A DNA stretch of 43,708 nt from JAPXSY01 sp034003585 (GTDB lineage: Bacteria; Verrucomicrobiota; Kiritimatiellia; RFP12; UBA1067): NCBI GenBank assembly GCA_034003585.1, contig JAVEYH010000015.1:1-43708 (forward strand). Direction: 5' to 3'. Numbering within the stretch: position 1 is the first letter of the stretch; every line of letters starts with the position of its first letter. Position numbers and translations under genes: made by a program. Positions 1 to 8,533 of this stretch are shown here, piece by piece. The notes under the pieces were generated by a model. The model had not been told where the DNA came from. It worked only from the letters and a program-made list of their open reading frames with translations, and searched no databases.

Positions 1-148
1 CAAGATGAATGCGACATTCTGGCACGTTGATGCGTGTCAGGATGTCGCGTTTTGGGTGTTGTCGCGAATGGAGAAGGTAACCCCATCCCATTGCGGGATT
101 AACAAAACGGGGTTTACCAGCAATTCTAATTTTGCATAGGGGCACAGT

Positions 149-218
149 CGAAATCGCTATCGGGATCGATATCGAATCCCGGCGCATTTCATCGATTTCG
201 GTCCCGATAGCGATTTCG
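149..218. repeat. 17-bp perfect inverted repeat pair (CGATAGCGAT family)
   Basis: Bases 149-165 and 202-218 are perfect reverse complements (core ATCGCTATCGGGA), separated by 36 bases that are also rich in ATCGAT-type sequence. The left arm contains the 16-mer ATCGCTATCGGGATCG (153-168), which also bounds the four-helix-bundle remnant at 32774-33219. No gene lies between the arms here. The rest of 1-317 holds no gene I can support; weak short palindromes occur at 80-115. Confidence 0.85.
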
Positions 219-317
219 GGAAAATACCATATTGAGAATGGCTGCGTTTTTTACGTGTTTTCGGTGGTGTGGCACATGAATTGCTGATTCATAGGCGGAC
301 TTTACTGGGGATTGGTC

Positions 318-845
318 ATGCGGAATGCGGAGTTCATCGGAAGGGCCTGGGCGGCGTTGGACTATTTTTTGTTGGCGGCCGTTTTGGGATTGTTGGTCAC
401 GGTTGCCTTCCAGAACCGTTCCCGTGTGCGTCCGGGGACGGACGGAACCCAAGAGAATTCGGGCGGCACGGGTGCGGTCGAACGGGTTCGCCCGCCCAAG
501 TCCCGCGTGGTCGAGGGTCTGCGGGTTTCTGCGGGGCGTCAACGGCTGGACGCGATCGCGCAGTCGATGGCGGCCTCGGATTGGGACCGGCTTCCCGCGA
601 GCCCGGCCCTGGACATGCGGGAGAACGGGCAGGCCTATGAGATTCTCTTCTCCCTGCCCTCGTGTGTCGACCGCGACAGCGTGCGGGTCACCTCGTCCGG
701 GAGCCTGCTCACACTCGCCATGACCGATTCCGGAACCGGCCAGACGCTCATGCGGCGCATCCGCATCCCGTGCGAGGCGGAGCAGAACAGCCGCATCCAA
801 AGCGTTGTCTCCAACCGGGTGCTGCACGTCCGAATTTATCCGTAA
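318..845 (+). CDS. membrane-anchored Hsp20/alpha-crystallin-like protein
   Basis: Small protein of 175 aa. One N-terminal membrane segment (about residues 10-30, ALDYFLLAAVLGLLVTVAF) is followed by a polar linker and a C-terminal domain of about 80 residues. That domain reads like an alpha-crystallin fold: PALDMRENGQAYEILFSLP, then a DSVRV strand, SGSLLTLAM, and a final VLHVRIYP strand. Known small heat-shock proteins are soluble, so the single-pass anchor is unusual. I chose ATG 318 over TTG 312 because GGGG at 307-310 sits about 7 bases upstream. The gene stands alone, with a hairpin about 60 bases after the stop. The assignment rests on strand pattern only; a generic beta-sandwich is the alternative. 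Confidence 0.6.
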   Translation: MRNAEFIGRAWAALDYFLLAAVLGLLVTVAFQNRSRVRPGTDGTQENSGGTGAVERVRPPKSRVVEGLRVSAGRQRLDAIAQSMAASDWDRLPASPALDMRENGQAYEILFSLPSCVDRDSVRVTSSGSLLTLAMTDSGTGQTLMRRIRIPCEAEQNSRIQSVVSNRVLHVRIYP

Positions 846-907
846 ACGTCTTTTCCTCTGTTCGCGGCCTACTCTTTTTCGGGTCAGTCGTTGGGCCTCA
901 GTCAGGC

Positions 908-928
908 AAACGGGGATGCCCCCGTTTT
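908..928 (+). terminator. hairpin, possible intrinsic terminator
   Basis: AAACGGGG (908-915), loop ATGC, CCCCGTTT (920-927), then T. It lies after the Hsp20-like gene and ahead of the subtilase promoter. A T-run (TTTTTT) follows only 13 bases later, so termination is plausible but not textbook. Confidence 0.45.
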
Positions 929-952
929 CCTGATGACGGTTTTTTCCCGGCT

Positions 953-980
953 TTGCAGATTGCGGCAAGAGGGGTAAAAT
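953..980 (+). promoter_or_regulatory. sigma70-type promoter for the subtilase
   Basis: TTGCAG (953-958), 16-bp spacer, TAAAAT (975-980). The predicted start near 987 leaves a leader of about 20 bases carrying the AGAGGAGG Shine-Dalgarno of the gene at 1007. Confidence 0.55.
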
Positions 981-1006
981 ACCCGCACTGAAGAGAGGAG
1001 GCATTT

Positions 1007-3694
1007 ATGAAAACCGTTTGGTTGTGGATAACGGCTCTGGCCTCCCTGTCCGGTCCGGTGGCCGCACAGCAGATTGCCGCGGTTGTGGCGGATGCGGAGG
1101 ATCTGGGCAATCCGGTAGTCAGGCGGAACAAGGTGGAGGAGCGGGCGCGCGTCGAACAGACGCGGCGCGAAACGGCTGAAGCGTTCGCGCGTTCCTTCGG
1201 GATCCCGGTGCGGGGGCAGCGTCCGAACGGTGGCGCGTGGGAACTGACGGCGCTCGAAGGGGAGACGCCGCTATACCGCATGACGCTGAATGCGAACGCC
1301 GCGATTTCCACAGGGGCCGATGTTCTGCGTCTCGCTCCGTATCATGCGGACGGGGCCGGGGGTACGGTCGGCGTGTGGGACGCCTGTTCCGCCCGCACCA
1401 CCCACAGGGAATTCGGGGGACGGGTGGTTTCCCGCGACGGTGCGGCGGTTTTGTACGATCACTCGACGCATGTGGCCGGCACGATCTCTGCCGCAGGGAT
1501 CGACATCGCCGCGAAGGGGATGGCTCCGGCCGTGTTTGTGGACAGTTACGATTGGAATAGCGATCTGAGCGAGATGACCGCGCGCGGCGCGGCCTATCCC
1601 GGCGAAGCGGGAATGATCGAGATTTCAAATCACAGTTATGGGATGAGCGCGGGCTGGGCCTATACCGAGAATCCGAAATTCACCTGGTACGGGTCCGGAA
1701 CCACGGCATCCGGGGTCGAAGACGATTTCGGCAAGTACAACACCTATGCCCGCGATGTGGACGACCTGGCATTCGGCCTGCCGTATTATCTGATCTTCTG
1801 GGCGGCCGGGAATGATCGCGGTCCCTCGGAAAACCCGGTGAACGGCGATACGGTGGCGCTCTCCCCCGGCGGCACCCCCGTCACCTATGACGCGTCTCTG
1901 CATCCGCCCGCCGATCACGTCTATCGGAGCGGGTATGACACGCTCGGTTACAATGCCCTGGCGAAAAACGTCTTGACGGTCGGCGCCGTCACCGACGCCG
2001 TCAGTTGGGGCACGCGGAGTGTCGCCAACGCGAACATGACGGTTTTTTCCTCATGGGGGCCGACGGACGACGGGCGCATCAAACCGGATCTGGTGGCCAA
2101 CGGGGATTACTTGAAGTCAACTTCGTATGCGGGGGATGCCTTGTACAGTTACGGGAGCGGGACGAGTATGGCCAGCCCGAATGCGGCCGGCACGGCGCAG
2201 CAACTTGTCCAGCTCTTCGCGAATCTCTTCAGTAATCAGGTCATGCGCGCGAGCACACTCAAGGCGCTGCTGATCCACACGGCGGATGACCGGGGAAATC
2301 CCGGCCCGGACTATGTTTACGGATGGGGACTGCTCAACGGCAGGGCGGCGGCGGATCTGCTGCGCGACTACCGTGCGCAGGCCGGTACGCGGCGGGTGGT
2401 CGAAAGCCGCGTGAGCACCAATCGGAATGCGGTCAGCTTCGGATTCACATGGGACGGGGCGAGTCCGATTCGAGCGACGCTCTGCTGGATTGATCCGCCC
2501 GGCACGGCGACCGTGACGGGTGACGCGCGAACGCCCCGCCTGGTCAATAACCTCGACCTGCGGGTGACCGGTCCGGACGGCAGCGTGTACGAGCCCTGGG
2601 TCATGCCGTTTGTGGGCAACTGGAGCACGGCCTCCTGTGGCGCTCCCGCGACAACCGGTTCGAATAACACGGATAATGTCGAGCAGGTCGTGATCGCAAC
2701 GCCGGTTGCCGCGGGGGAGTATACGGTCCGTGTCACGTTTGCGGGCTCCCTCGCAAACGGGAAGCAGCCTTTTTCCCTGGTCGTGAGCGGGATGATTCCG
2801 GAGCAGCAGGCGCCGGGACCGGTTTTGTTGTCCTCCTCGCCGGGGTCGGGAGAGGGGGAGGTGCCGTTCACCTTTGCGGGGGATCATTTCCTGTTGGGGG
2901 CCACGGCGCGCCTGCGGCGGTTAGGGCAACCGGATGTCATGGCGATGAATATGGAGGTGTTGGGGGATGAGGTCCGCGCGCGCATCAATACGGAGGGCAT
3001 GGCCGCCGGCTGGTGGAACCTCACGCTGACCAATCCGGACGGCAGACAGGCGACGTTGCATAACGCTTTCGCGGTGCCGGAACCGTTTTGGAGCGAAACA
3101 TTCGAAACCAACGACCTCCAGGCCGGCGGCTGGTCGTTTCTGTCGACACTGGGGACCAGTCAGTGGGCGCTCACGACGGATAAGAGCGTCTCCCCGTCTC
3201 GATCCGTCTTTTCGCCGGGTGTCGCCACACGGTCCGACACGAGTCTGGTTTCCCCTTCGTTTGAGATCCCGTTGGATCAAACGGCGCTGCAGGTGAGTTT
3301 CTGGCACGATTTCTCCTTTACCGCCAATGACGCGGGCGTGTTGGAGTTTTCGCTGGATGATGGCGCCTGGTATGACGTGACGGCTGACGGTTCGGGGGTT
3401 GTGTTCTCCCGGAACGGATATACCGGGACAGTGGCGGGCAACGGCGCGCCCAATTCGCTGAACCCGCTGAAAGGGCGTTCCGCCTGGGTGGGCGCAAGCG
3501 GGGGGTTTGTCCCGGTCACGCTGTCCCTGACCGATACGGTCCGGTACGCGGGCCACCGGCTGCGCGTGCGCTGGCGTTTGGGAACGGACAGCAGCACGGC
3601 CAGTGCGGGGTGGTACGTGGATGATGTGCGCGGGTCGGGGATCTCCGCGCCGCCACCGGTTCCTCCGGACGGCACGGTGTTTGAAATCCGTTGA
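1007..3694 (+). CDS. secreted subtilisin-like serine protease (S8), multidomain
   Basis: Extracellular or surface peptidase of 895 aa. Signal peptide about residues 1-20 (ends GPVAAQQ). The S8 catalytic domain shows Asp125 (GVWDAC), His152 (DHSTHVAGT), oxyanion Asn269 (AAGND) and Ser387 (GTSMASPNAAG), so the triad is complete. A beta-sandwich typical of S8 proteins follows at about 460-600 (LVNNLDLRVTGPDG). Next come an IPT/TIG-like domain at about 605-695 (LTLTNPDGRQATL) and a C-terminal jelly-roll of about 200 residues ending in GWYVDDVRGSG. The start has a strong AGAGGAGG site and its own promoter. The gene is convergent with the U32 gene 15 bases away. It probably feeds on protein; no obvious substrate partner is adjacent. 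Confidence 0.92.
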   Translation: MKTVWLWITALASLSGPVAAQQIAAVVADAEDLGNPVVRRNKVEERARVEQTRRETAEAFARSFGIPVRGQRPNGGAWELTALEGETPLYRMTLNANAAISTGADVLRLAPYHADGAGGTVGVWDACSARTTHREFGGRVVSRDGAAVLYDHSTHVAGTISAAGIDIAAKGMAPAVFVDSYDWNSDLSEMTARGAAYPGEAGMIEISNHSYGMSAGWAYTENPKFTWYGSGTTASGVEDDFGKYNTYARDVDDLAFGLPYYLIFWAAGNDRGPSENPVNGDTVALSPGGTPVTYDASLHPPADHVYRSGYDTLGYNALAKNVLTVGAVTDAVSWGTRSVANANMTVFSSWGPTDDGRIKPDLVANGDYLKSTSYAGDALYSYGSGTSMASPNAAGTAQQLVQLFANLFSNQVMRASTLKALLIHTADDRGNPGPDYVYGWGLLNGRAAADLLRDYRAQAGTRRVVESRVSTNRNAVSFGFTWDGASPIRATLCWIDPPGTATVTGDARTPRLVNNLDLRVTGPDGSVYEPWVMPFVGNWSTASCGAPATTGSNNTDNVEQVVIATPVAAGEYTVRVTFAGSLANGKQPFSLVVSGMIPEQQAPGPVLLSSSPGSGEGEVPFTFAGDHFLLGATARLRRLGQPDVMAMNMEVLGDEVRARINTEGMAAGWWNLTLTNPDGRQATLHNAFAVPEPFWSETFETNDLQAGGWSFLSTLGTSQWALTTDKSVSPSRSVFSPGVATRSDTSLVSPSFEIPLDQTALQVSFWHDFSFTANDAGVLEFSLDDGAWYDVTADGSGVVFSRNGYTGTVAGNGAPNSLNPLKGRSAWVGASGGFVPVTLSLTDTVRYAGHRLRVRWRLGTDSSTASAGWYVDDVRGSGISAPPPVPPDGTVFEIR

Positions 3695-3709
3695 AGGGTT
3701 CCCGCCGGC

Positions 3710-6238
3710 TCAGGCGAGTCCGCGGTCGAGATTTCCTCGCAGAACGTGGCTTTGCGGCAGCTTTCCGGACATCACGTTCCGGACCGTTCGCTCCGCATCG
3801 CTTGTTTCCGGTGACCAGGAGAGATCGATCCGGAAACGGCTCAGGCCGGCGGCGCGCAGTTCCGGCAGCCGGTCGGCCAGGCAGTAGGGCTCGTCCGCGA
3901 CCGTGACCCACAGGCGGTCCCGGGAAAGAACGGTGAAGGTGTGGCCGCGCCGGTTGGCGATCCGGATTCCCCGCGCACACTCTTCAGCGGAGGGCAGGCG
4001 TCCGCCGATCAGGGGAGCGGTCTCGGAGAGGAACAGCGGGGTGTGCTGGTACACCGGCATTTCGGCCACGGGCACGGGACCCGCGGCGGCCGGAATCCGG
4101 CAGAGTGCGCGAATGTTGTCCAGGCTTATCTCCGGGGAAAGCACATGCGCCTCGAAGCCGAGGCGGGCACATTCCGCGCAGGCGGCCCGGTTCAGGGCAT
4201 ACAGGCTCCAGTCGGCGGAGTGCGGCGTGAGCCCTTCCTCCCGCAGCATCCGCCAGCCGGAGAGATCCGCGCACTCCCAGCGGTCCCATCCCTCCCGCGC
4301 GAGGACGCGGAGGGCTTCGCGCGTTCCCGCGGCATCGCCCGCGCGCGTGATGACCGGCAACGCGGGGCACAGCACGAGCGAAGGGGCGGTCTCGCGCCAC
4401 GCCGCCAACTGTCGCGTCAGCGTATCGGAGGAAGCGTGGCCGATCCGCAGGACCAGGGTTGCGAGGCCCGACAGCGCCGCGGCAGGCAGCGGTTGCGCGT
4501 CGGCGCGGCATTTCAGGGTCCACTGCGCGTCGGGCGCGGCTTCAGGACAGGTGGGCGGGGGGGTGGGTTGGGGCTGCCATATCCGCGTGATCGCCTCGCG
4601 GCGTGCGGCGGCGTGTCGGGCCCACGCCTCGTTGAGACGGGCGAGCGCGTCGCGCCGGCACGCGTTGAGTTGCGAGAGGGGCGCGTAACACCCGGCCGGA
4701 TCTCGGAAGGTGAGGGTGCCCGGGCGCCACGCGGGGTCGCCGAGGCGGCCAAAGGCTTTTTGAACGGCGGACAGGCTTTGCTCGGGTTGGCGCGAAGGGG
4801 AAAGGGGCAGGGCGATTTGCGTTTCGGCTGTGACCCGGTCAGGGGGTTCGCAGGCGGCCGAGGCCAGCACGGCAATCCCCTCGGGAGAGAGCCGCACCTC
4901 AAAATCCACGGGGCGCCCGGTGGTGAGGCCGGACTCGCGCACGCTCTGGATCCCGTACCGGCGCCGGACCGCCTGCGAGGCGGAGCAGAACACCGGCGTA
5001 CCGCACGGGACGGGTGGGATCGCGCCCTCCGGCAGCGCCACCTCGACGCGCTCGCCCGCTGCCAGCGAGAGGACCGGACGCCGCGTTCCGGACGGACGCA
5101 GGCGCATGACCGCGAAACCGAGGGGCCGGCCCCCGCCGGCGAGTTCGAGCTGCAGGCCGTCGTGTTTTTCCAGGGCGCGGTTGGAACGGAAACGGAGCCA
5201 CCGTGTGCCGTCCCGGTCGCGGATCACGGCCTCGGCCTCTCCGATCAGCGCGCCGCGGTGGCCGACGGCCAGCGGGTCGATGACCGTATCGGGATGCGCG
5301 CGGGAGTCCCGGCTATAGAGTGTGGTTCCGGGACGGCTGAAGATCGTCTGGAGATCCTGGAGCCGTTCGCGCTCTTCCCCGGGCGACAGGGTGCCGTCCA
5401 GCTTGCGGCGGTAGTAATCGGTGACGCAGGCCACATAGAGCGGGCTCTTCATGCGGCCCTCGATCTTCAGCGCGTGCGCGCCGGTGCCCGTCACTTCGTC
5501 AAGCAGCGGCGCGAGGCACAGGTCACGCATCGAGAAGGGGAAATGCGGCGCGGCTTCGTCGGGCGCGGCATCCGCAGCCGTGAAGGGTTCGCGGCAGCAG
5601 TAGGCGCACCGGCCGCGGTTGCCGCTCCGTCCGGTGGCGAGGGAGGAGAAGAGGCAAAGTCCACTGTAACTGTAACAGAGCGCGCCGTGAAGGAAGACCT
5701 CGGTTTCCACGCCGCTTTCCCGCGTGATGCGGCGGATTTCGTCCAGGGTCAGCTCGCGCGCCAGCACCACGCGGGTGAATCCGAGCTCCCGGAGCGCGAG
5801 CGCTCCCTCCAGATTGTGCGTCGCCAATTGCGTGCTGGCATGGAGGGCCAGCCGGGGAAAGTGGTCGCGGATCAGCCGGGCCACCCCCAGATCCTGCACG
5901 ATCACGCCGTCCGGCGCCAGCTCGTCCAGGGAAGCCAGCAGGTCGAGCGCCGGCTCCCACTCCGGTTCAGTCAACAGGGTGTTGAAGGTGACGTACACCC
6001 GTTTGGCGGGAGTGAAGCTCTGCGCGTAGGCCTTCAGCAGGCGCAGACGGTCCGGGGTGAGGTGCTCCGCATCCGCGCGGGCGGAGAAGCGCGGCAGGCC
6101 GAGATACACCGCGTCCGCGCCATATTGGAAGGCGGCGCACGCGGCCTCGAACCCGCCTGCGGGGGCTAGGAGTTCTGGGGTCAAGGCAGGAGCTTCATGT
6201 TGCAAAGCCAACGCCGCGGGGCAGAATGCATGGTCCAT
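3710..6238 (-). CDS. U32 family peptidase (collagenase-like, DUF3656-containing)
   Basis: About 842 aa, cytoplasmic. The N-terminal TIM-barrel starts PELLAPAGGFEAACAAFQYG. The U32 signature is intact near residues 180-195 (EVFLHGALCYSYSGLC), with the following cysteine cluster (GNRGRCAYCCREPF). That cluster is known in relatives such as RlhA/YegQ, where these enzymes modify RNA through an Fe-S centre; some members are called collagenases. The long middle and C-terminal part fits the DUF3656/collagenase extension, making it longer than E. coli RlhA (about 650 aa). ATG 6238 was chosen because the open frame upstream to 6655 crosses a hairpin and the divergent promoter. Its ribosome site (GGAAAGG) abuts the ATG, so a downstream TTG (about residue 19, just before TPELLAPAGG) is possible. 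Confidence 0.85.
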   Translation of the reverse strand: MDHAFCPAALALQHEAPALTPELLAPAGGFEAACAAFQYGADAVYLGLPRFSARADAEHLTPDRLRLLKAYAQSFTPAKRVYVTFNTLLTEPEWEPALDLLASLDELAPDGVIVQDLGVARLIRDHFPRLALHASTQLATHNLEGALALRELGFTRVVLARELTLDEIRRITRESGVETEVFLHGALCYSYSGLCLFSSLATGRSGNRGRCAYCCREPFTAADAAPDEAAPHFPFSMRDLCLAPLLDEVTGTGAHALKIEGRMKSPLYVACVTDYYRRKLDGTLSPGEERERLQDLQTIFSRPGTTLYSRDSRAHPDTVIDPLAVGHRGALIGEAEAVIRDRDGTRWLRFRSNRALEKHDGLQLELAGGGRPLGFAVMRLRPSGTRRPVLSLAAGERVEVALPEGAIPPVPCGTPVFCSASQAVRRRYGIQSVRESGLTTGRPVDFEVRLSPEGIAVLASAACEPPDRVTAETQIALPLSPSRQPEQSLSAVQKAFGRLGDPAWRPGTLTFRDPAGCYAPLSQLNACRRDALARLNEAWARHAAARREAITRIWQPQPTPPPTCPEAAPDAQWTLKCRADAQPLPAAALSGLATLVLRIGHASSDTLTRQLAAWRETAPSLVLCPALPVITRAGDAAGTREALRVLAREGWDRWECADLSGWRMLREEGLTPHSADWSLYALNRAACAECARLGFEAHVLSPEISLDNIRALCRIPAAAGPVPVAEMPVYQHTPLFLSETAPLIGGRLPSAEECARGIRIANRRGHTFTVLSRDRLWVTVADEPYCLADRLPELRAAGLSRFRIDLSWSPETSDAERTVRNVMSGKLPQSHVLRGNLDRGLA

Positions 6239-6270
6239 CCTTTCCGGCGCGAGGCCGGCGCATGAAGTAG

Positions 6271-6296
6271 AAGACCGGCTTTTGCAAGCCGGTCTT
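6271..6296. other. 11-bp stem hairpin between divergent genes
   Basis: AAGACCGGCTT (6271-6281), loop TTGC, AAGCCGGTCTT (6286-6296) is a perfect stem. On the minus strand it falls in the leader of the U32 gene, 33 bases before its start. No T-run follows on either strand, so it looks like an operator or RNA leader structure rather than a terminator. Confidence 0.7.
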
Positions 6297-6442
6297 GGGG
6301 GGATACATAGGAGTACACATGGAGAAACAGCCTCGTAACAACAAACTGTTCTCGAACAGCAGGAGAAATGTAACAGAAAAAAAAGAGGTGCGCAAGCGCG
6401 TTTTTTCAGTTTTTTTGCGGCGCGGCCCGCGCGTTCTGGTTG

Positions 6443-6471
6443 TTGCCAAAAGGTGTCCCGTTGCGTATACT
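6443..6471 (+). promoter_or_regulatory. sigma70-type promoter
   Basis: TTGCCA (6443-6448), 17-bp spacer, TATACT (6466-6471). It drives the small secreted protein at 6513 and possibly glgA-glgB beyond it. This is one of the best matches in the window. Confidence 0.75.
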
Positions 6472-6512
6472 GCTGGCGGTTTTCTGAATACGGACAGAAA
6501 GCGGGGCAGGGG

Positions 6513-6914
6513 ATGAAACAGGGTTTGAAAGTCACTTTTTTTTGTCTGGCGGTCATGATCGGCGGAGGGGTGGCGGGGTTCGCGCAGGATTTTTCGGCGT
6601 TGTCCGATGCGGAGCGCAAACAGGTGAACGGATGGATGGCGGAACGGGCCGCCATCCTGGCGGACGCGCATCAGATCGAAACCGAACTCGAGCAGGCGTG
6701 GGGCAATCCCCAATTCACTTCGCCGGAAGTGGAGGCGCAGCGCGGGCGGTACCGTCAGTTGCAGCACGAACTGATGATGACCCAGTTGGCGTTGCGAAGG
6801 CTGGTGGAAAAGCTTCCCGCGGTTCAGAGCCGGAAAGCGGACCTGGAGGCGCTCCGGAGCCGAGCGGAGGCGCTTTCCCGGCAGATCGAGACGAAGGGCG
6901 GCGTCAAACGGTAA
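6513..6914 (+). CDS. small secreted coiled-coil protein
   Basis: 133 aa. Signal peptide about residues 1-25 (ends GGVAGFAQ), then an almost wholly helical, charged region with heptad-like spacing (SRKADLEALRSRAEALSRQIE), so a periplasmic coiled coil is likely. No family recognised. I chose ATG 6513, preceded by GGGGCAGGGG, over the longer frame from 6453, because the promoter -10 at 6466-6471 lies inside that extension. It lies 46 bases before glgA on the same strand and may be co-transcribed with it. Confidence 0.75.
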   Translation: MKQGLKVTFFCLAVMIGGGVAGFAQDFSALSDAERKQVNGWMAERAAILADAHQIETELEQAWGNPQFTSPEVEAQRGRYRQLQHELMMTQLALRRLVEKLPAVQSRKADLEALRSRAEALSRQIETKGGVKR

Positions 6915-6960
6915 GCCTGCCGCGGCACGTGTTCCGCCCGACCCCGTTCAGGAGGATGTG

Positions 6961-8502
6961 ATGGCCAAGGAGAAGAAACCGCCAACCGCCAAAGTCCGGA
7001 AGCCCCGGATCCTGGTCGTGACGCCGGAAATCACCTATCTGCCCTCCGGCATGGGCAACATGGCGTGTAAACTCAACGCCAAGGCGGGGGGCCTGGCGGA
7101 CGTGTCCGCCTCGCTGGTGGCGGCGCTGTTCGATCTGGGCGCGGACGTGCATGTGGCGCTGCCGCATTACCGGCGCATGTTCCACATTGATGTCGGCCAG
7201 TTGATCAGCGACGAGTTGCGGGTCTACAAGAGCCGCCTGCCGGATTCGCGCATCCATCTCGCGGAGGACCGCTGCTTTTACTACCGCGACACCGTCTACA
7301 GCAACGCCCAGAACGAGAACCCCAAGCTGGCGCTGGCCTTCACGCGCGAGGTGCTCAACAACATCATCCCCTTCGTCCAGCCCGATCTGATCCACTGCAA
7401 TGACTGGATGACCGGTCTGATTCCGGGCGCGGCGCGGCGCATGGGGATCCCCTGCCTCTTTACGGTGCACAACATCCACACGCACCACCTGAACCTGGCG
7501 CAGATCGAGGATTCCGGAATCGACGCCGCGGAATTCTGGGCCAATCTCTTTTACACGCGGGTGCCGTACAATTACGAGGAGTCGCGCAACACCAACCTGA
7601 TCGACATGCAGGCGAGCGGGGTGTTCGCCTCGCACTACATCAACACGGTAAGCCCGACTTTTCTGGAGGAGATCGTCAACGGCTGGCACGATTTCATTCC
7701 CACGGCGTTGCGGGGGGAGATCCGCAACAAACACCGCGCCGGATGCGCGGTCGGGATTCTGAACGCGCCGGACGCGTCGGACAACCCGGAAACCGACCCG
7801 CACATTGAGGTGCGGTACGACGCGGCGACCCACCGCGAGGCGAAGCGCGCCAACAAGCTCGCGTTCCAGCACAAGGTGGGGCTGGAGGAGAATCCGGATG
7901 TGCCGCTCTTCTTCTGGCCGTCGCGGCTGGATCCCGCCCAGAAAGGCCCCCAGTTGCTGGCGGACATCCTCTACCGCTTCATGTCGCGCCACTGGAAGCA
8001 GCGCGTGCAGGTCGCGCTGGTGGCGAATGGCGTGTTTCAGCAGCCGTTCCATGACATCCTGCGCTTCCATGAGCTGTACGGGCGGCTGGCGGTGTGCGAT
8101 TTCAACCAGGGGCTTTCGCAGCTCGGATACGCCGCGTCCGACTTCACGCTGGTGCCGTCGCTCTTTGAGCCCTGCGGTCTGCCGCAGATGGTGGGGCAGC
8201 TTTACGGCTCGCTGCCGGTGGTCCATGACACGGGCGGGCTGCATGACACGGTTGAGCATCTGGACCCCGCGCGGAATCAGGGGAACGGCTTCGTGTTCCG
8301 GATTTATGACAGCCGGGGTCTCGATTGGGCCATGGAAAAAGCGATGGAGTTTCACAAGTGCGCGCCGGAGGTGCGCGAGCGGAACATCGCGCGGGTGATG
8401 CGCGAGGGCCAGGCGCGGTTCAATCACGAAACCTGCGCCCGCGCCTATATCGAGATCTATGAGAAGATGCTGAACCGCCCGCTGGTGCGCTCATTCGAGT
8501 AA
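6961..8502 (+). CDS. glgA: glycogen synthase (GT5)
   Basis: 513 aa; transfers glucose from a nucleotide sugar (normally ADP-glucose in bacteria) to growing alpha-1,4-glucan. The N-terminal Rossmann domain carries the donor-binding KxGGL motif at Lys41 (KAGGLADV). Acceptor-side motifs (HCNDWMTGLIP, FTVHNIHTH) follow. The C-terminal domain has the conserved FEPCGL with Glu403 and DTGGLHDTV. Length matches the family. ATG 6961 has AGGAGG five bases upstream; the in-frame GTG at 6958 is less likely. It is followed 31 bases later by the branching enzyme, giving a glycogen synthesis pair. No glgC is in the window, so donor preference is inferred. Confidence 0.93.
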   Translation: MAKEKKPPTAKVRKPRILVVTPEITYLPSGMGNMACKLNAKAGGLADVSASLVAALFDLGADVHVALPHYRRMFHIDVGQLISDELRVYKSRLPDSRIHLAEDRCFYYRDTVYSNAQNENPKLALAFTREVLNNIIPFVQPDLIHCNDWMTGLIPGAARRMGIPCLFTVHNIHTHHLNLAQIEDSGIDAAEFWANLFYTRVPYNYEESRNTNLIDMQASGVFASHYINTVSPTFLEEIVNGWHDFIPTALRGEIRNKHRAGCAVGILNAPDASDNPETDPHIEVRYDAATHREAKRANKLAFQHKVGLEENPDVPLFFWPSRLDPAQKGPQLLADILYRFMSRHWKQRVQVALVANGVFQQPFHDILRFHELYGRLAVCDFNQGLSQLGYAASDFTLVPSLFEPCGLPQMVGQLYGSLPVVHDTGGLHDTVEHLDPARNQGNGFVFRIYDSRGLDWAMEKAMEFHKCAPEVRERNIARVMREGQARFNHETCARAYIEIYEKMLNRPLVRSFE

Positions 8503-8533
8503 CGCGCCCGTCCAGCCGCAAGGAGGTCCGAAC

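Noticed and set aside
3650..3694. Common C-terminal sorting tail in the secreted proteins (GTVFEIR, GTGIFLR, GTLITVE)
   Set aside because: The endings only share Gly-Thr and hydrophobic residues; no PEP-CTERM, LPXTG or type IX domain is visible.
3941..6169. 742-codon open frame opposite the U32 gene
   Set aside because: Shadow of a high-GC gene: arginine/glycine-rich text, no domains, and the U32 signature lies on the other strand.
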